Assembly: GCA_030762175.1 (NCBI GenBank)
Contig: CM060846.1
Location: 181,572,541 to 181,636,540 of the forward strand
Reading direction: 5' to 3'
Source of the DNA: Metallyticus violacea
Taxonomy: Eukaryota > Arthropoda > Insecta > Mantodea > Metallyticidae
DNA: 64,000 bases
Within the stretch, counting starts at the first letter, position 1. Every line of letters begins with the position of its first letter. The notes beneath the pieces were generated by a model, which saw only the letters and a program-made list of their open reading frames with translations, was not told where the DNA came from and ran no database searches. Positions 12,800-25,696 of the stretch are shown here, piece by piece. Made by a program: the position numbers and the translations under genes.

Positions 12800-13540
12800 A
12801 CAATAGAGCCAGTGAGACTACGGGGGTAATGGTGCTATAGTAATAGCATATTTTTCAAGGTAACTACTGCTATTAAAATGTTTACGAAACTTCATAAACA
12901 TAGTAGCAACATATTGCAATATCATAAATGCACGCTCATTGACAAGTCCAAACTTATGGTGAACTAGAAGCGAAGCAAGAAATGCTTATTTGGATTATAC
13001 ATGTAATATAAACTTCTGAAAAATTTTCAATTTCTTAATTATGTTATAATTTTTATTTATTGGTGCTAGCCTTTATTATGCAAATTTACTTTCTTTTCAA
13101 TCTCTTTTATAATAATTCGCTGATTGCTACTTAACTTTAATTTTTCATTTTTTTACTTACTTCTCCTTTTTGCTTTTTGTAGTGTTTTGAGTTCCTTTGT
13201 TTTATCCCCTCTCCCTTTGTTTTCTTCTTCCCTGTATCGATATGAATTTCCAGTATTTAATTCCTTCTTCATTTAATGTGGTTTACTGTTTTCTTTGGAT
13301 TTCTCTCTTCCTATTTTCATACATCCATCTTTCTTTATTCATTTCATATCTTTCCCAGTCATGGAGTTTTTCTTTATATCATCCATCCTTTATTCGTTAC
13401 TGCTCCGGGTAACAAAAAATTCCCTTATTATTACAAAAATGAAGACAATTACGACCTACGATATTTAAATTCAATATGTGTATAAATCAATAAATTTATA
13501 TTTATTATAAGCATAGCCTTTTCATGTTAATCATTGGTGC
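12800..13540. other. AT-rich stretch, nothing recognised
   Basis: Two overlapping short plus-strand frames at 13,197-13,485 are pyrimidine-rich artefacts (Phe/Ser/Leu-rich). Confidence 0.5.
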
Positions 13541-13559
13541 CAAACTCTTATTTTCCTCG

Positions 13560-15335
13560 GAAGAGAAAGCTTAACAGTGTTTGAGCACCAGAGGTTTCTA
13601 CGAGGATGCGAAATTAAACAGAGACGCAACAACTGCAAGGTCTAATGCCAGAACCGGGCTGTAAAACTCTGAAGGAAACTTCTAAAGACCACGCAGGGAG
13701 AAACAAATTGCTCTCTGGATCCGTTGGCCTTTATTATGTTCGACACTAGCTTCTTCTTCAAGGACAGATACAAAATCCTATAGAATGTGTTCCGTAGATT
13801 TCAGGTCAGGTAATTTCAAGGTATAAACAACGGTAGAGCGCAAAATTGCGGCCAATGAGGAGATGACGTGAAATTCTGAACCAATAAGAAATGAGAAATT
13901 GTAATCATAATACTTGAAATATAGTGAAGCACGATATCCGAGGCGTCATGCGACGTTCCAACTGGAGATTAACAAAATGACTGGACTCCAGGAAGCGACG
14001 GTCAGTGTCGGGTAGTTTTAGAACAGCTTTGAAACAGTTCACGTACAGCACAAGGCTGAAAACAGTTTCGATACAGCTTCCTCACAGTCAGTGCTCATTT
14101 TAATTTGTACTCCGACCTAGTTCCCTCGTTCAGTAGGTGAACATTAATGAATTGGATGACTAATTTAATATAGAAAAATGTCGTCAGCTATTTCTAATTT
14201 GTCGTGTGTGAAAAAAAAATCCAATCCTGGAAATGAAACTTATGCCTGAATACCCTGTGGTTCCGCGATAGGCATGCGTATTTCACGAACCCTGCTGCAG
14301 CTAAACAGATTTACATAATCACTCAGCCTCTCCAAAATATTTTAAGTAATTCAGGCAGAGCGTAAGCGTCACCTAAAAAGTACAACTGTGTTAAAAAGAT
14401 TTAGTATAAATCAGCCCTGTGTTGCAGTGGTTGCCCTGATTCATATTTTTCCTCCAGTAAAGTGTGAAATAAAGGATCCTCTTAGGGATTAACTGTTAAT
14501 TGAATCTACTCAAAGATCGCAGAAGTATCCACCGAAACACACTGGCGAGTCTCATTGTAGCCAGGGAGGCGAAGGAGTCCTTCCTTCGTCATCAACAGAA
14601 GAGGCAATCGGAGTGCAGATTGGAGCCGAGAAGACGAAGTAGCAGTTGGATGAGAAATTCATAAGGAGTCCTGAATATCATGCTTAGCAATATCTCTTCC
14701 GCATCCCTCATACGCACTCTGAGATAATCCGAAGAACAAATCTAATTCTTCCATTCCAGCGCCCCATTATCACAAGGACACAAATTATCCTTAAAATTTC
14801 TTCCTCAGTTGTTTTTCGGATGAAATCATAGAGTATTCCCGCCTCAAGTGGCTGAGCAAATTGGGGCTAATTTTAATTAATTAAGAAACTTCGCACCACT
14901 CCTTCAAATTCCGTTTTAAATGGCGCCCAACGTGTCTGGCCGGATTCAACACTAGTGAGAACAATTCAAAGAGGGCCAGGAAGAAGCTGAGGTCGACGCC
15001 ACGTTGGCGGAGGGTCCTGACGGATATAGAAAGAATCGCTAGGAGATAAAAAAAAACGCCGGGAACAAGGTCGAAGTCCATCTCTAAACGACACCAAACT
15101 ACGAAAGCACGCAAAAAATAACGCGCCCAGGTACAGACCGTTTTAATCATCCCTTTTAGGATTAACATTATACTGAACTTCCTTTAATTTAGACACTATC
15201 ATATTTTTCCTGGCCCGTAGAAAACTTTTTGTAGAAATGTTTAATGAAGTGAGGAGCTTTAGGGAGCTCAATATGGATGAACAAGTGAAGGCAGATGAAC
15301 CTGTTAATGAGTTAGAAGTAAATGCAATTTAGATA
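13560..15335 (+). mobile_element. Possible 5' end of an LTR retrotransposon, cut by LINE A
   Basis: The segment is GC-richer than its flanks. It contains an AATAAA at about 14,466 and then a tRNA-Lys-type primer-binding sequence at 14,918. A leader follows, and a short frame beginning with ATG near 15,273 (MDEQVKADEPVNELEVNAI) is closed just before the 3' end of LINE A. That order (LTR, PBS, leader, start of gag) fits an LTR element truncated by the LINE. I cannot find a second LTR to define ends, so the boundaries are guesses. Confidence 0.3.
14918..14931 (+). promoter_or_regulatory. Primer-binding-site-like sequence, tRNA-Lys type
   Basis: TGGCGCCCAACGTG matches the first 14 bases of the primer-binding site complementary to the 3' end of tRNA-Lys1,2, known from several retroviruses and Ty3-like elements. 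The following bases diverge from the 18-base site. A 14-base match with GC-rich content is unlikely by chance here but is not proof. Confidence 0.4.
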
Positions 15336-15343
15336 GAGAATAT

Positions 15344-18058
15344 GACGATGATGGTTATTGTTAAAAGGGTGCAAAATTGCTAAGGTCATTAACTCACAAA
15401 CACTAAAATATGCGCCTAGAATAAAATAAATAATCTACAGTAAAAATTAGTGCAGAAAAGGAGCAAAATTACAACTTTGGGCAATACAAATAAAAACTCC
15501 ATAACAAATAACAAAGAGAAAATGTAAACAATAAACAAAAGATTGGTAATAAATCAGAAAAAGCTAAAAACACAACAGTCTTAAAACAGTCTAAATATAC
15601 CGTCATATATAAAATGACATAAAACCACACTTTCTCCAGAACCACAGACACGGATAAAACGGAGCACTCGCTCAATAGCAACCACATCTTCTTCAAGCAC
15701 TTCCTCAATTGAGGAACGCAAACCCAGGGACAGTCTAAAAGACGCAAGATGAGGGCATTCTAGTAAAATGTGACGCTCTGTATAGGGGTAGTCACAATTA
15801 GGATACACTGGAGCTGGATCACCATTAAAAGGTGACGGTGACTAAAACGGCAATGCCCAATTCGTAACACTGCTAAAATTACTTCTTTGCGACCAACTAC
15901 GCGAGGAGAAAATGACTAATTAAAGGTGGCTGATTTATATTTGCAGAGCTTATTATCTTGGAGTGCACTCCATTGCTCGCGCCAGCACGATAGAACGCCT
16001 CGAAGTAAAGAGTGTTTAAAATCCCCGGAGTAAAAATGTTGCTCATATTCAGTAGGGTCTAAAAGAGCAGCTGCGACGTCTGCAGTCCCATTGCCAGGAA
16101 GTACATGTCCAGGTATCCATAGCAATGTCACGTCTACGCCAGCGTCAACAAGCGTAAACACTGCATCCTAGATTTTCTGTACAAGAGAGTGGTAGTTGTA
16201 CAGGCTTCTAAAGGTAAAAGGCACTCAAAGAATCGGAATAACAATGTCCCCCGGCAGCCCAAGATGAACGGGGACCTCTGCTAAAAGTCAACCAGGAGAA
16301 GAAATTCCCCCGGCTAGGAAAAAAGCGGGTAACTTTAAGTCCACACACCTTATAAACTTCCGAAAACAAAATGCAGAAAGCCTAGGAGTAAAAGACAGAG
16401 CAGTATAAAAGGGAGATAGCGATACATTAAAAAACGGACCATTCGTGGGATGACGAGGTTGCGTAGCTAATCGATAACCATAAGCACCAAGTAAAAGATC
16501 CCTACGATAACTAAACGGAGGTACTGCAGACTCCGCACATAGGCTAGGCTAGGACTCGTTGGAAATGCTCCAATGGCGACACAGATACCTTGGTGATTAA
16601 TAGGGTTGAGGCGACGAAGAACTGAAAGTTACGCAGAGTCATAAACAGCACAGCTATTATCCAGTTTGGACCAGATTATACAACGGTATAAACGTAAAAG
16701 AACCGTCCCCAGTCATCTCCCCAGAAGGTACCAATTAAAACACGTAAAAGACATAGAGAACGTTCACACTTTCCTCTAAGTTGTGCTATATGTGATGACC
16801 AGAATAATTTCCTATCAAATATTAAACCAAGGAACCGAACTTCATCTGCGAAAGCTTAAGCCAAGGTGGAGAGATGGTGAAGGATACTCCTTATGGGGTC
16901 CAAAATTCAGACGGAATTTCTGCAGAGAAACGGAATCCGTGGTTTACACTACAAGCATAAAGGCGGTAGAGACAGCATTGGAGGCGGATTTCCAAAAGAC
17001 AAGTTCTCCGAGAGGAAAGAAAAATGGAAAATCGTCGACAAACAGCGACGAATGGATTCTTGGCGGTAAACACTCGGTGATGAAAATGATAACAATTGTA
17101 AACAGTCCGACGCTAAATCCCGAGCCCTGAGGTACTCCGTTCTCTTGAATAAAAATAAATGATAAAACTTAATCCACGTGAACACTAAAAAACCAGGTTT
17201 TTCATAAATTCCTGAATAAAAACAAATATACCTCCAAATATATGCCAATCATGAAACGTTCGAAGAATACTGCTTCTTCAACAAGTATCACAGGCTTTCT
17301 CCAGATCAAAGAATACGGCGATCGTTCGGCACTTCCGTACAAAACCGTCCATTATATTGGTGGAAAGGGACACAAGATGGTCGATTGAAGAGCGATGACG
17401 ACGAAACCGGCACTTAACGTTCGTTAATAAGTGCCTCGACTCTTACCCACCACATAAGCCGCCCGTTTTTCTTGCGTTATATCACCTTGCAGATGTAACT
17501 GATGAGTGAAATAGGATGGTAACTGGAAGGAAGGTGTGGGTCCTTTCCAGGTTTAGCAATAGGAATGACGGTGGTCACTCGCCAAGCTTTCGGAAATGTG
17601 TCATCACACCAAATGCGATTAAAATCTGGAGTAAAAAGCCTTGTCTTTCGCTGGTAAATGCTGTAACATAGCAACGTAAATGTCATCTGGCCCCGGTGCG
17701 CAATGCCGAAAGGTAGAAAGAGCATGCTCTAATTCCCTGGCGGTAAAAGGAAATTATAGCACTTCTGGCTGTCGAGGGCAAAGCAGAAACCCCTCGACTC
17801 AACATGCACTTTTAATATTCGAAAAGATAGAGCATAATTGGCGAAACTGGAAACATCAGCGAAAATGTGCCCTAAAGTAATGGCAGTATCAATTGGAGAA
17901 CCAAGTACCTCAACACCGGATAATGGGTGTAAACCCAGGTTTAAAACTCCGCCATGCGCGGGAGTGCCATCTTCAGCAGGAATACCAAATCTCGGCGAAG
18001 AGTAACCGCATAAAGTGAAAGAGTTTTGTGGTCGAAGTTTAGTCTCTTGGAGACGCAA
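15344..18058 (-). mobile_element. LINE copy A, decayed I/Jockey-group retrotransposon
   Basis: A minus-strand copy of the same non-LTR family as B, D, E and F. Its 3' end (15,344) has the tail ending ATCATC and a decayed form of the terminal stem-loop. The 5' end is truncated inside the endonuclease domain: it begins near LQETKLRPQ (18,058). An internal deletion then joins the endonuclease (at GGVL) directly to the region preceding the RT core. It may have landed in the putative LTR element to its left, and AGTAAAT-rich sequence on both sides could be a blurred target-site duplication. Confidence 0.88.
15581..18058 (-). pseudogene. ORF2 remnant of LINE A (EN-RT-RNase H)
   Basis: Recognisable pieces in order on the minus strand: endonuclease N-terminal part (LQETKLRPQNSF, then GTPAHGGVL; 17,935-18,058); RT fingers (VIPIAKPGKDPHLPSSYHPI; 17,477-17,600); RT palm and thumb fragments (16,700-17,250); RNase H C-terminal half (VTLLWIPGHV; 15,916-16,161); and the C-terminal Cys/His motif (CDYPYTERHILLEC; 15,740-15,808). 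The frame changes repeatedly and stops are numerous. The natural stop is lost: the codons before it read through. No residue set for catalysis is complete. Confidence 0.85.
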
Positions 18059-18082
18059 TAAATAAGTAAATAAATAAAATCT

Positions 18083-18128
18083 GTATACGTCACCCTGGTA
18101 CCTGGTTTCCTAAACCAGGGCGTGTATA
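18083..18128. repeat. Imperfect palindrome (hairpin)
   Basis: CCTGGTTT and AAACCAGG (18,101-18,120) form a perfect 8-bp stem around a 3-base spacer. Pairing continues outward through CACCCTGG/CCAGGGCGTG and GTATAC/GTATAT. It sits just beyond the 5' end of LINE A. It could be a transposon terminal hairpin, a cruciform-prone site or a decayed MITE. Confidence 0.6.
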
Positions 18129-18883
18129 TCAAAATTTACATTTATTATTATAAACTATATAATGCAATAATTTCTTATTACATTAATTTACAGATATTTC
18201 TAATAACCAAATTAAAGTAATATAATGTAAAGAATGAATATAATTATAGTAAACCAAAATATAAATTTACTAGATTACTCCCCAAATTAATCTTCCAAAA
18301 TCTACAAAATTAACAATATTACTGGGAACCAGTAAGAACTATAGCTTGTAGCCACCTGCTGTATGTACTGGTATGCAGTATTTGGCAGAATTATTCTTAA
18401 ATTAAACATTACAATTAACTGTTTCAAGTCTCCTTAACTTACCTCAATCATAATAATCGCCTTTTCATTAACAACTTATTTCAGTTATAGTTCATTTAAA
18501 ACTATTAACCTTTCGTACTCATTTCATTCATTTTTCCCAACACTTTGAAACATTAAACACTATCACCTCGCTTCCACCATATCACTCTCCATCTTTTCTT
18601 CCCAATCGTCCCTTCTTCCATCTCTCTTTACTCTCCTGGACCCCTGGTTACACTATTTCTGACGCTGTGCTTCTCCTCCCTGGTCGCCACTACTTCATCC
18701 TCAAACTCCTCCCGCCACTCATTCCCGTGGATCTTGAACGTTCTTTAATCTTCTTCTAATCTTTCTTCTTCCATTTTCTTCCCGGAGCCATAACTCTTAT
18801 AGGTAAAAGCCTCCACCTTCCTCCTCATTCTCTACTTCAGGTTGTTATTATCCCCGTCTATTGTACATTTAGTTATCTTCATC
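18129..18883. other. Gene-free stretch with a pyrimidine-rich part
   Basis: 18,540-18,880 is rich in CTTC/TCTTCC on the plus strand, but no gene is seen. Confidence 0.5.
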
Positions 18884-18894
18884 TCCTTCATCAC

Positions 18895-19191
18895 GTCGGT
18901 CCTGGTGATGTAGTGGTAACCATACTTGTCTTATAAACCCAAGGTCGCGTGTTCAAGCCCGGCCATGATCGATGGATTTTTTCGGGCGTAAAAATCGTAA
19001 GTATGCATGGCTTCCTTCGGAAGGGAAGTAAAGCCTTGGGTCCCGTGTCGTACATTTACGGCACAACAAGAACCTTAAGCCTGAATGAAGAGGCCTTTGA
19101 GCAAAATTTGCCAGCCGTTTCAAGCCCTGAATAGAATGGGACGCTGATGACCTGAGATGTTAAAGAGCGTTCATAAATAAACAAATAAAAA
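18895..19191 (+). mobile_element. SINE-1 copy c with target-site duplication
   Basis: A full SINE-1 flanked by a perfect 11-bp duplication, TCCTTCATCAC (18,884-18,894 and 19,192-19,202). The head has box A around 18,905-18,920 and box B GTTCAAGCCC at 18,951-18,960. The tail is TAAATAAACAAATAAAA. The terminal stem GACGCT/AGCGTT (19,140-19,145 with 19,166-19,171) pairs with one G-U. This copy fixes the family boundaries: it starts at GTCGGTCCTGG and ends with the A/T tail. Confidence 0.93.
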
Positions 19192-21909
19192 TCCTTCATC
19201 ACTGCCTTCTTCCTTGCCTTTATCTTCTCCACTAGAATTCTGTTCCTGGTGATTTAATTAAAGTTGCCTTGTATAATTTCTATTTTTGTTAAACTACTTG
19301 TGTTTTAGGGTTGTCTGCATATACGCAGCCATTCTGATCTTCTTACTTCTTCCTCAGCTTCTTCATTACTTCTTATTATCTGCTCTTGTGGTATTACCTC
19401 TTCCCGTGCTAGATTACTTATTTTGAATGCAGCCTGCTCAAGGTATTTATATAGGCCCTTATTTCTAAGTATAAGTGCCACCTGATGGCCACTTAAAATT
19501 ACTCTTTCTTCTCTCACCTGTTCTAAATACCGTATACATTCAAATAATACGGCACTGAGCTATCCTGTGTTTTGCAAAGTCTGCATATATCGTTCTGTGT
19601 TCTGTTAATTTTTTTCCAGTAAGTTTTGTAAGGTCCTTGTCCTGTAAGGTAATGTACCATGACTTTGGTAGGTTGTACAAATTTTATTTTTAATATCTCA
19701 AAAATATTGTGAAATAACTTGAAAGTTCTCCTACCTGCCTCGGAATTTTCTCATTCGTGCTGCCATTGTTCTTTTAGTTCACGTTTTATTTCCTTTAAGT
19801 TGTTGAATTGGCTGCCGATTATTAAACTTACTCCAAATTGCCTTTTTTCAACCAATAAACAGCGCCTCTTAATTTAATCAATAAGTCAATTAGCCATATT
19901 CCTGTAACTACTATTGCTTCTATTTTTAAGTTCTGTATAGAATGTAATAAATTATCTAATATCAACATCAATCCTATATTACAATTTAATTATAAAGCTA
20001 TGCCGCACTTTCATGAGCAAGTACGTTTTCATCAGCATATCTCGGATATACGAAAGACAACAATCTCCTTGTGTCAATACGTTCTGGGCTTTCTTGTTAT
20101 GTGGTGCCAATTTAATGCCAAGGAAATAACTGCAAAAAGTACTTTGGGTAATGGTGTTCAAGGGGATTCTATTTTTGCATTCTATTTTAATCCTCTGTGA
20201 AACGTATGTCAAAAACAATAAGAGTATTTTATTTTATTATGGAATTTTAATAATTGTTTAGTTGGTTAACAATTTCATTGCCAAAGATATTGTAACAGTG
20301 CAAATATTCGAAGAATATGAAATGCAAATTTGTTAAGGGCGTATTTACTGGTTGATTTGGCTTTTTTTTTTTACTGATAAAGATGTATTATTTTTTGTTT
20401 AAGCAAGTTAGGAGACTAAAGACCAGAGCCTCAGCGTAGTAAATTAGCAGCATAATGAACGTATTAAGCATTTACTACCAGTATCTAAGTTCGTCCGCTT
20501 ATTTTGTATTAACTTAGTTCAGCTAAGAGACAGTGACAATACGTTTCGATCATCATGATCTTATACTAATTTGCCATTCTGTAGTATACTGATTCATGAT
20601 CGAAAATGTTTGAGCCTAAATTCTGAAGGAGTAAAATTATGAAATTGCTTTTTATCAACTTTTTTTTTTTTGAATTTTTTTCTTTTTGTTAACTTTATAC
20701 ATCCAAATGGATTTTTTCGTCATTGCCTAGTGAGCAAAGACAGCTAGGTTAGGCATATGCTGCCATAGAAACAGACCTACACTAAATCCAGTTGTTTTGC
20801 ATTTCTCATTTTAAACCTTCTATTCCTAAATATCAGTTATGATTTTTTTTACAACCCAATGGAACATTAATGCAGTGTGGGCCTTAACAAACTGGTTCAT
20901 CTTGAATAATCCTCTTTATTCAGACCATATTTCCTATTTTATTAGGTTTCATATATTATAAGATGTGGGTTTCTTTAGTGTCATGTAAACTGATAGAGGT
21001 TTCATGTTTCTACTCTTAATAACAACGAGTAGAAGTCACTATTCTTGCAAAATGTTTCATGTAAAAGGTGTAATGAAGTGGAGTTTATCATATTAATGTA
21101 AGAACAAAAATAAAGTGTTCACAAGCGTGTTTAATTTATTATATAGTACTACAAATATTTTAATTTCTTTACCTATTCCACTGTAACGTATTCCACTCTG
21201 GATATTTTACTAATATTTTTAACAAATTGTCCCAGTAAAGTTTGTTTGCATTGAACGTAGGCATAAAATCGCTTGAAACAAGGACGGGAAAAGACGCATT
21301 ACCTGAACTCAATTACGATCTGTGGCTGAGAGAACTTGTAATCATCGTCACGTAACAGCTGTAATTCAACCTCATTAGAACGCCCAGCAAACATAATGTT
21401 GCGGATTAGCTTGACTTCCCTAAACCAACAATAATTACAAATACAATTAAAATAATCACAGCAGCTTTAATTCTTTCAATCAATCTATCGATGGCGCTTC
21501 ATGATGTGAACCATAGCTCTTGCTTAACAGTGAGCATTGATTTTCGTTTACTTACATATGCCTTGAATAGTTCTTGACATATTAGTTTCATTTGTGGATT
21601 ACTTCATCAGCTACATATGTGTTATTAGAAATGCATAATTTAATCTCTGCTTTAATGACACGTGTAAACTTTCTTCTGTATTTCATACGTTTCAGATGCA
21701 CTACGTACTATTTCACTTCCTGATAAGCAATATTGCATAATAGGGATGTACTCAGATATTTACACCTTAGCGTTTATAAATATCGTTTACAATTTAAAAT
21801 TGCAGACTATAAAATATTGTAATAAATAAAAATTTTATTTATACTGAAACATAGGCCCCCATTATCATATTATAATATTTATTTGTGAAATATATGTTAT
21901 TGTAATCTC

Positions 21910-21910
<1 letters not shown>

Positions 21911-21979
<69 letters not shown>
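21911..21979. repeat. (ATT)n microsatellite
   Basis: About 23 ATT units with a single ATC interruption near 21,948. Confidence 0.95.
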
Positions 21980-22237
21980 TAATCTCACATATATTTCAAT
22001 ATTGAGTCTTAATTTAAATGTGTAATGTTAGAGTAAGAATTTCTAGATATATTCTTTATGGAAGCTTCTCATAGTTGCGGGTGAAAGGTTTTCTAGAGTG
22101 CACAATATACTGTGTAAATAAAAAGACAAGGGGAAAGACATGTTAAAATATGATTAAATTATTTGTAAGGAACAAGCAGTTATCTGGTGTTTGAAGGGCG
22201 AAAATGGTAGAATGGAAACTTTTAAAGGAACAGTAGT

Positions 22238-22257
22238 AAAAAAAAAAAAAAAAAAAA
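22238..22257. repeat. Poly(A) run of about 20
   Basis: An uninterrupted A-run. No SINE or processed-gene body is recognisable upstream, so it is not assigned to an element. Confidence 0.85.
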
Positions 22258-24535
22258 TAAAAAATTCGGCATCTCACATATGAATAAAAAAATATAGAAT
22301 GTAATAAAATATTATGAAATTGCGAAAATAATTTTTGAAGCCATACAAAAATTTCCAATTAGTCCGAAGCTTTTAGAGCTCTGTAGTATAGTGTATTTCT
22401 CACCTTACGTATATATTTTAAGTGAAAATAATACATGTGTATAATATTTTTGAACAATGAATATTTTCCTAAAAAATAATATGTCATAATGAAATTTATA
22501 TAAAACTGTAACCATCGGTAGTCATTTTGCATTCCACTGGAAACATGACTTTACGAAATTACTTACTTTAAATAATTATGTACTAAACTCATAAATTTCA
22601 ATGAGAGTGTAAGTGAATAGGGTCGAACAGCTGAAGAGTGAGTCAGCGACCATTACTACTTGATGTGCAGAAAAAGATGGTAGAGTGACAAAAACAATAA
22701 GTGGTGCTGAGATAATCCACACAGTCTATAACAAAATAATCATACACAGGCAATCTTGCTCAGGTGTATGAAGGAGAATTAATGATAATGGGTAAATGGG
22801 GAGAGAGCATTAATAGGACCACGATATACCTGACGAAAAAGCCATATTTTCATATTGTTGCAACGGTTTTTTATGGAGAAAAGAATAAGGGTCGGGGAGA
22901 TGATAATTTATGAACATAAATCTTCAAAACTAGAGAAGAAAGAAAACGGATGTGTTTTAATTGATCAGAATACCTATAGTATTCTGTAGGATCAATGAAG
23001 TTCTTCTTCTTCTCTCCCGCCGTAGTCTCGATCCGCCGCTATGCCACAGATAGAGCACTGGAAATTTTGTTATCTTTTCAGGTCAACGGGGGAAATAGTC
23101 GGGAACTAGGAAATGTATAAAAGCAAAGTTTAAGACAGGAGATGGCAATATTTATTTACCTATGTCAATTGTTCAATATAAAGAACCGCCTTTCTCAGTT
23201 CTGTTGAGCGGTTCGTAATTCTCACTTTCCCTAACCGAACTAATTGTCTATCATAACACTCCCCTTTATTACTCTTCTTTCACTTTCTATAGTTCAAAAT
23301 GACTTTATTCTATATAGATAAAATTCACCCTCTCTATTCACCATCATCTACACTCCACTGATCGCTCGACTCTTCTCTTTACTGATGGCTCAACTCTCAC
23401 TGTCCGATTACTCAATTCTTTCTACTCCCGATAGCTTGAAAACCTAATATTTTATCAAAAGTTCCCTCATCCGGTCGTTAGACCTCCTCCTACCATTTCG
23501 ACAATTATTCCACTTAAAATCCACTTAAAATCTAACAAAACGGAGTTTTATCAGAAGCCTAGGAGAGGTGACCCTTTTTTCATTACAAAGAATCTCGGAA
23601 CTCGTACAAAAGGAGGGCATGTGGTCATCTGTTCTTTGTCCACTACACAACACATTCACAATCTACATACTCTGGCTTATTTGTAAAGACCCTGCCTGCC
23701 AGACCCTGTCTACCAGGTTTTCCTTTTTCATTACCCAGGAACTACATAATAGTATATACATTTAACACAAATAACTTAACTACTAACATGAACACATATA
23801 GATGGTACACCCTGATTGTAATATTAATCATAATATTTGTAATTGATTATGTTAACATTTTATAATGTTTCAATTGGGGACATCATCTCATGATTACTGT
23901 TTCATTGCTTATATTGCTTATTTAATTGCATATAACTCATATGATTGTCATTATTCTAGTATGTATAATTACGTATTTTGGGTAGTGACATTTTGGGATG
24001 CTATAATAGGATTGAAAGAAAGTACAAAATGGAGGCATTTAAAACAGTATTTAATGACGGCCCCCCATGGCATCGTTAAGGTAATATTTTTCATAAATAT
24101 TTTATGGTAATTTTATTTATATTCAATAATGTAAATATTGAGAGCATATTTAAATATGTAATATTAGAATCAGGATTTTATATATTCATAACGTAGACTT
24201 TTCGTAGCTATAAGTGGAAAGTTTTCCAGGTTTCGCAATATCTTGTGTAACTTAAAGAGTCAGGAAAACGCCATTTTTAAATATGTTTTAATTAATTTTC
24301 TGCCGCTGTGTGAGCCATAATCTTTACGTTGGTCGCTTCTGCAAGCGGAGATTTTGTGGCAAATTAGGTCATTTAGTAATTTAGGAAACCAGTTATTATT
24401 ATGCTTATATTTTAACAGTTTGAAATGTCGTAGAGGGCTTAAACCTACTTTTGTGAACCCCGTAGGCTTGAGTAGCCCATGGAATTCAAGCTAGTTAAGA
24501 GCATATAAAGGTAATTCGCCCTGTTCGAAATAAGT

Positions 24536-24599
24536 CTTCCAAAGTTACTGCGTAAGGTTAGACATCACTCTTCTTCTAAAGTTACCGCATAAGGTAATT
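24536..24599. repeat. Short imperfect direct repeat
   Basis: Two 25-bp copies of CTTCYAAAGTTACYGCRTAA plus GGT(T/A)A, 39 bp apart start to start, with four differences. No function is assigned. Confidence 0.6.
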
Positions 24600-25333
24600 A
24601 TTAAATAGGTTAGCCTTTACCCACGCAGTCTTAATATTTGTTTTCGAGCTAGCAAACTACGTAATATCTTCCTAATAAGGTAGTTTCTCAGGGTATTGTT
24701 CACAGAAAAAATCAACACTTTCTCTTAAGTTGCGTTATTTATCTGCACGGTGATTAACGGGTTGTCTACATAAGCACAGAAGTTTTTTTTTCCACGAAAA
24801 GAAATCATAATCGGGCCTTCGCTCAAAAGTAATATTAAAATTTTGGTCTAGGTCGTTTTGTAATCAAATCAGGTTTTGCCAAACACCAGTTGCAATACAG
24901 AAACAGCGGATATAAATCGCACAGCATTTAGTGTCACCTGGAGTATTTATTTTAAATGAATATCCTCTCCCAGTCTCGTTGAGTAAAGACTATAAACGAA
25001 ATAGCGGAAATGCACCGAGCTGTTGATTGTTAATGAAGTGTAAACAATCAACGAGATAAACGTCGACTCCGAATACAGCTGCACCACGGAATTCCACCAG
25101 CGGATGCAACGTGGTGTCCTCCGGAATATGAGATTGCTTCAATATTTACAAAACTTTCAAGTACGGATAGTCCCTATTAAAATATTACTGATGATGATTA
25201 TTGCTTAAGGGCGCAAAACTGTTATGGTCATTAGCGCCCAAATACATCAAGTACTGTGTCAGGGAAAAAAAAACAAAGGACGCAAATCCTGCACATAATG
25301 AACGGACAGTAGTATCCTTGCAGTAAAATTTAT

Positions 25334-25680
25334 ACCCAAAAACAAATAACAAAAGTATAAGGCGCCACAAGCATAAGGGTGTTACTAAAACTCAGCCGCA
25401 AGAGCGGAAAAACACAACAGTCCTGTAATGCACTAAAATCGTAGCAATAAACCCCAAAGCAAACGCAGGGTAATATGGTCAACAAATAAAGACCGGTAGG
25501 AAAACAAATCAGCAAGAGCTGAAAACAAACCAGTCTTATAAAAGATTAAAATGGTAACAATAAAACCCCAAAACAAATAACAAGGGTAATGTGCAAAACA
25601 ACAATGAAAGACTAGTTAACACGATTCAGCAAAAGCTGAAAAAACAACAGTCTTAAAGGAGTCTAAAAATGCCGTGGATG
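25334..25680 (-). repeat. Three tandem ~116-bp repeats in the LINE B 3' UTR
   Basis: Units start near 25,334, 25,451 and 25,565 on the plus strand. Each begins with ACCC(C)AAA and contains the AGAGCTGAAA...ACAACAGTC(T/C)T block. They are imperfect. LINE A has only one such unit, so copy number varies within the family. Confidence 0.8.
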
Positions 25681-25696
25681 GTAAACAGATAAAACC

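Larger units (their letters stand above)
19203..25189. other. Long AT-rich stretch without recognised genes
   Basis: About 6 kb with no domain-bearing frame. It contains an (ATT)n tract (21,911-21,979), a run of A (22,238-22,257) and a 25-bp imperfect direct repeat (24,536-24,560 and 24,575-24,599). A GC-richer piece at 25,030-25,130 is unidentified. Confidence 0.55.
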
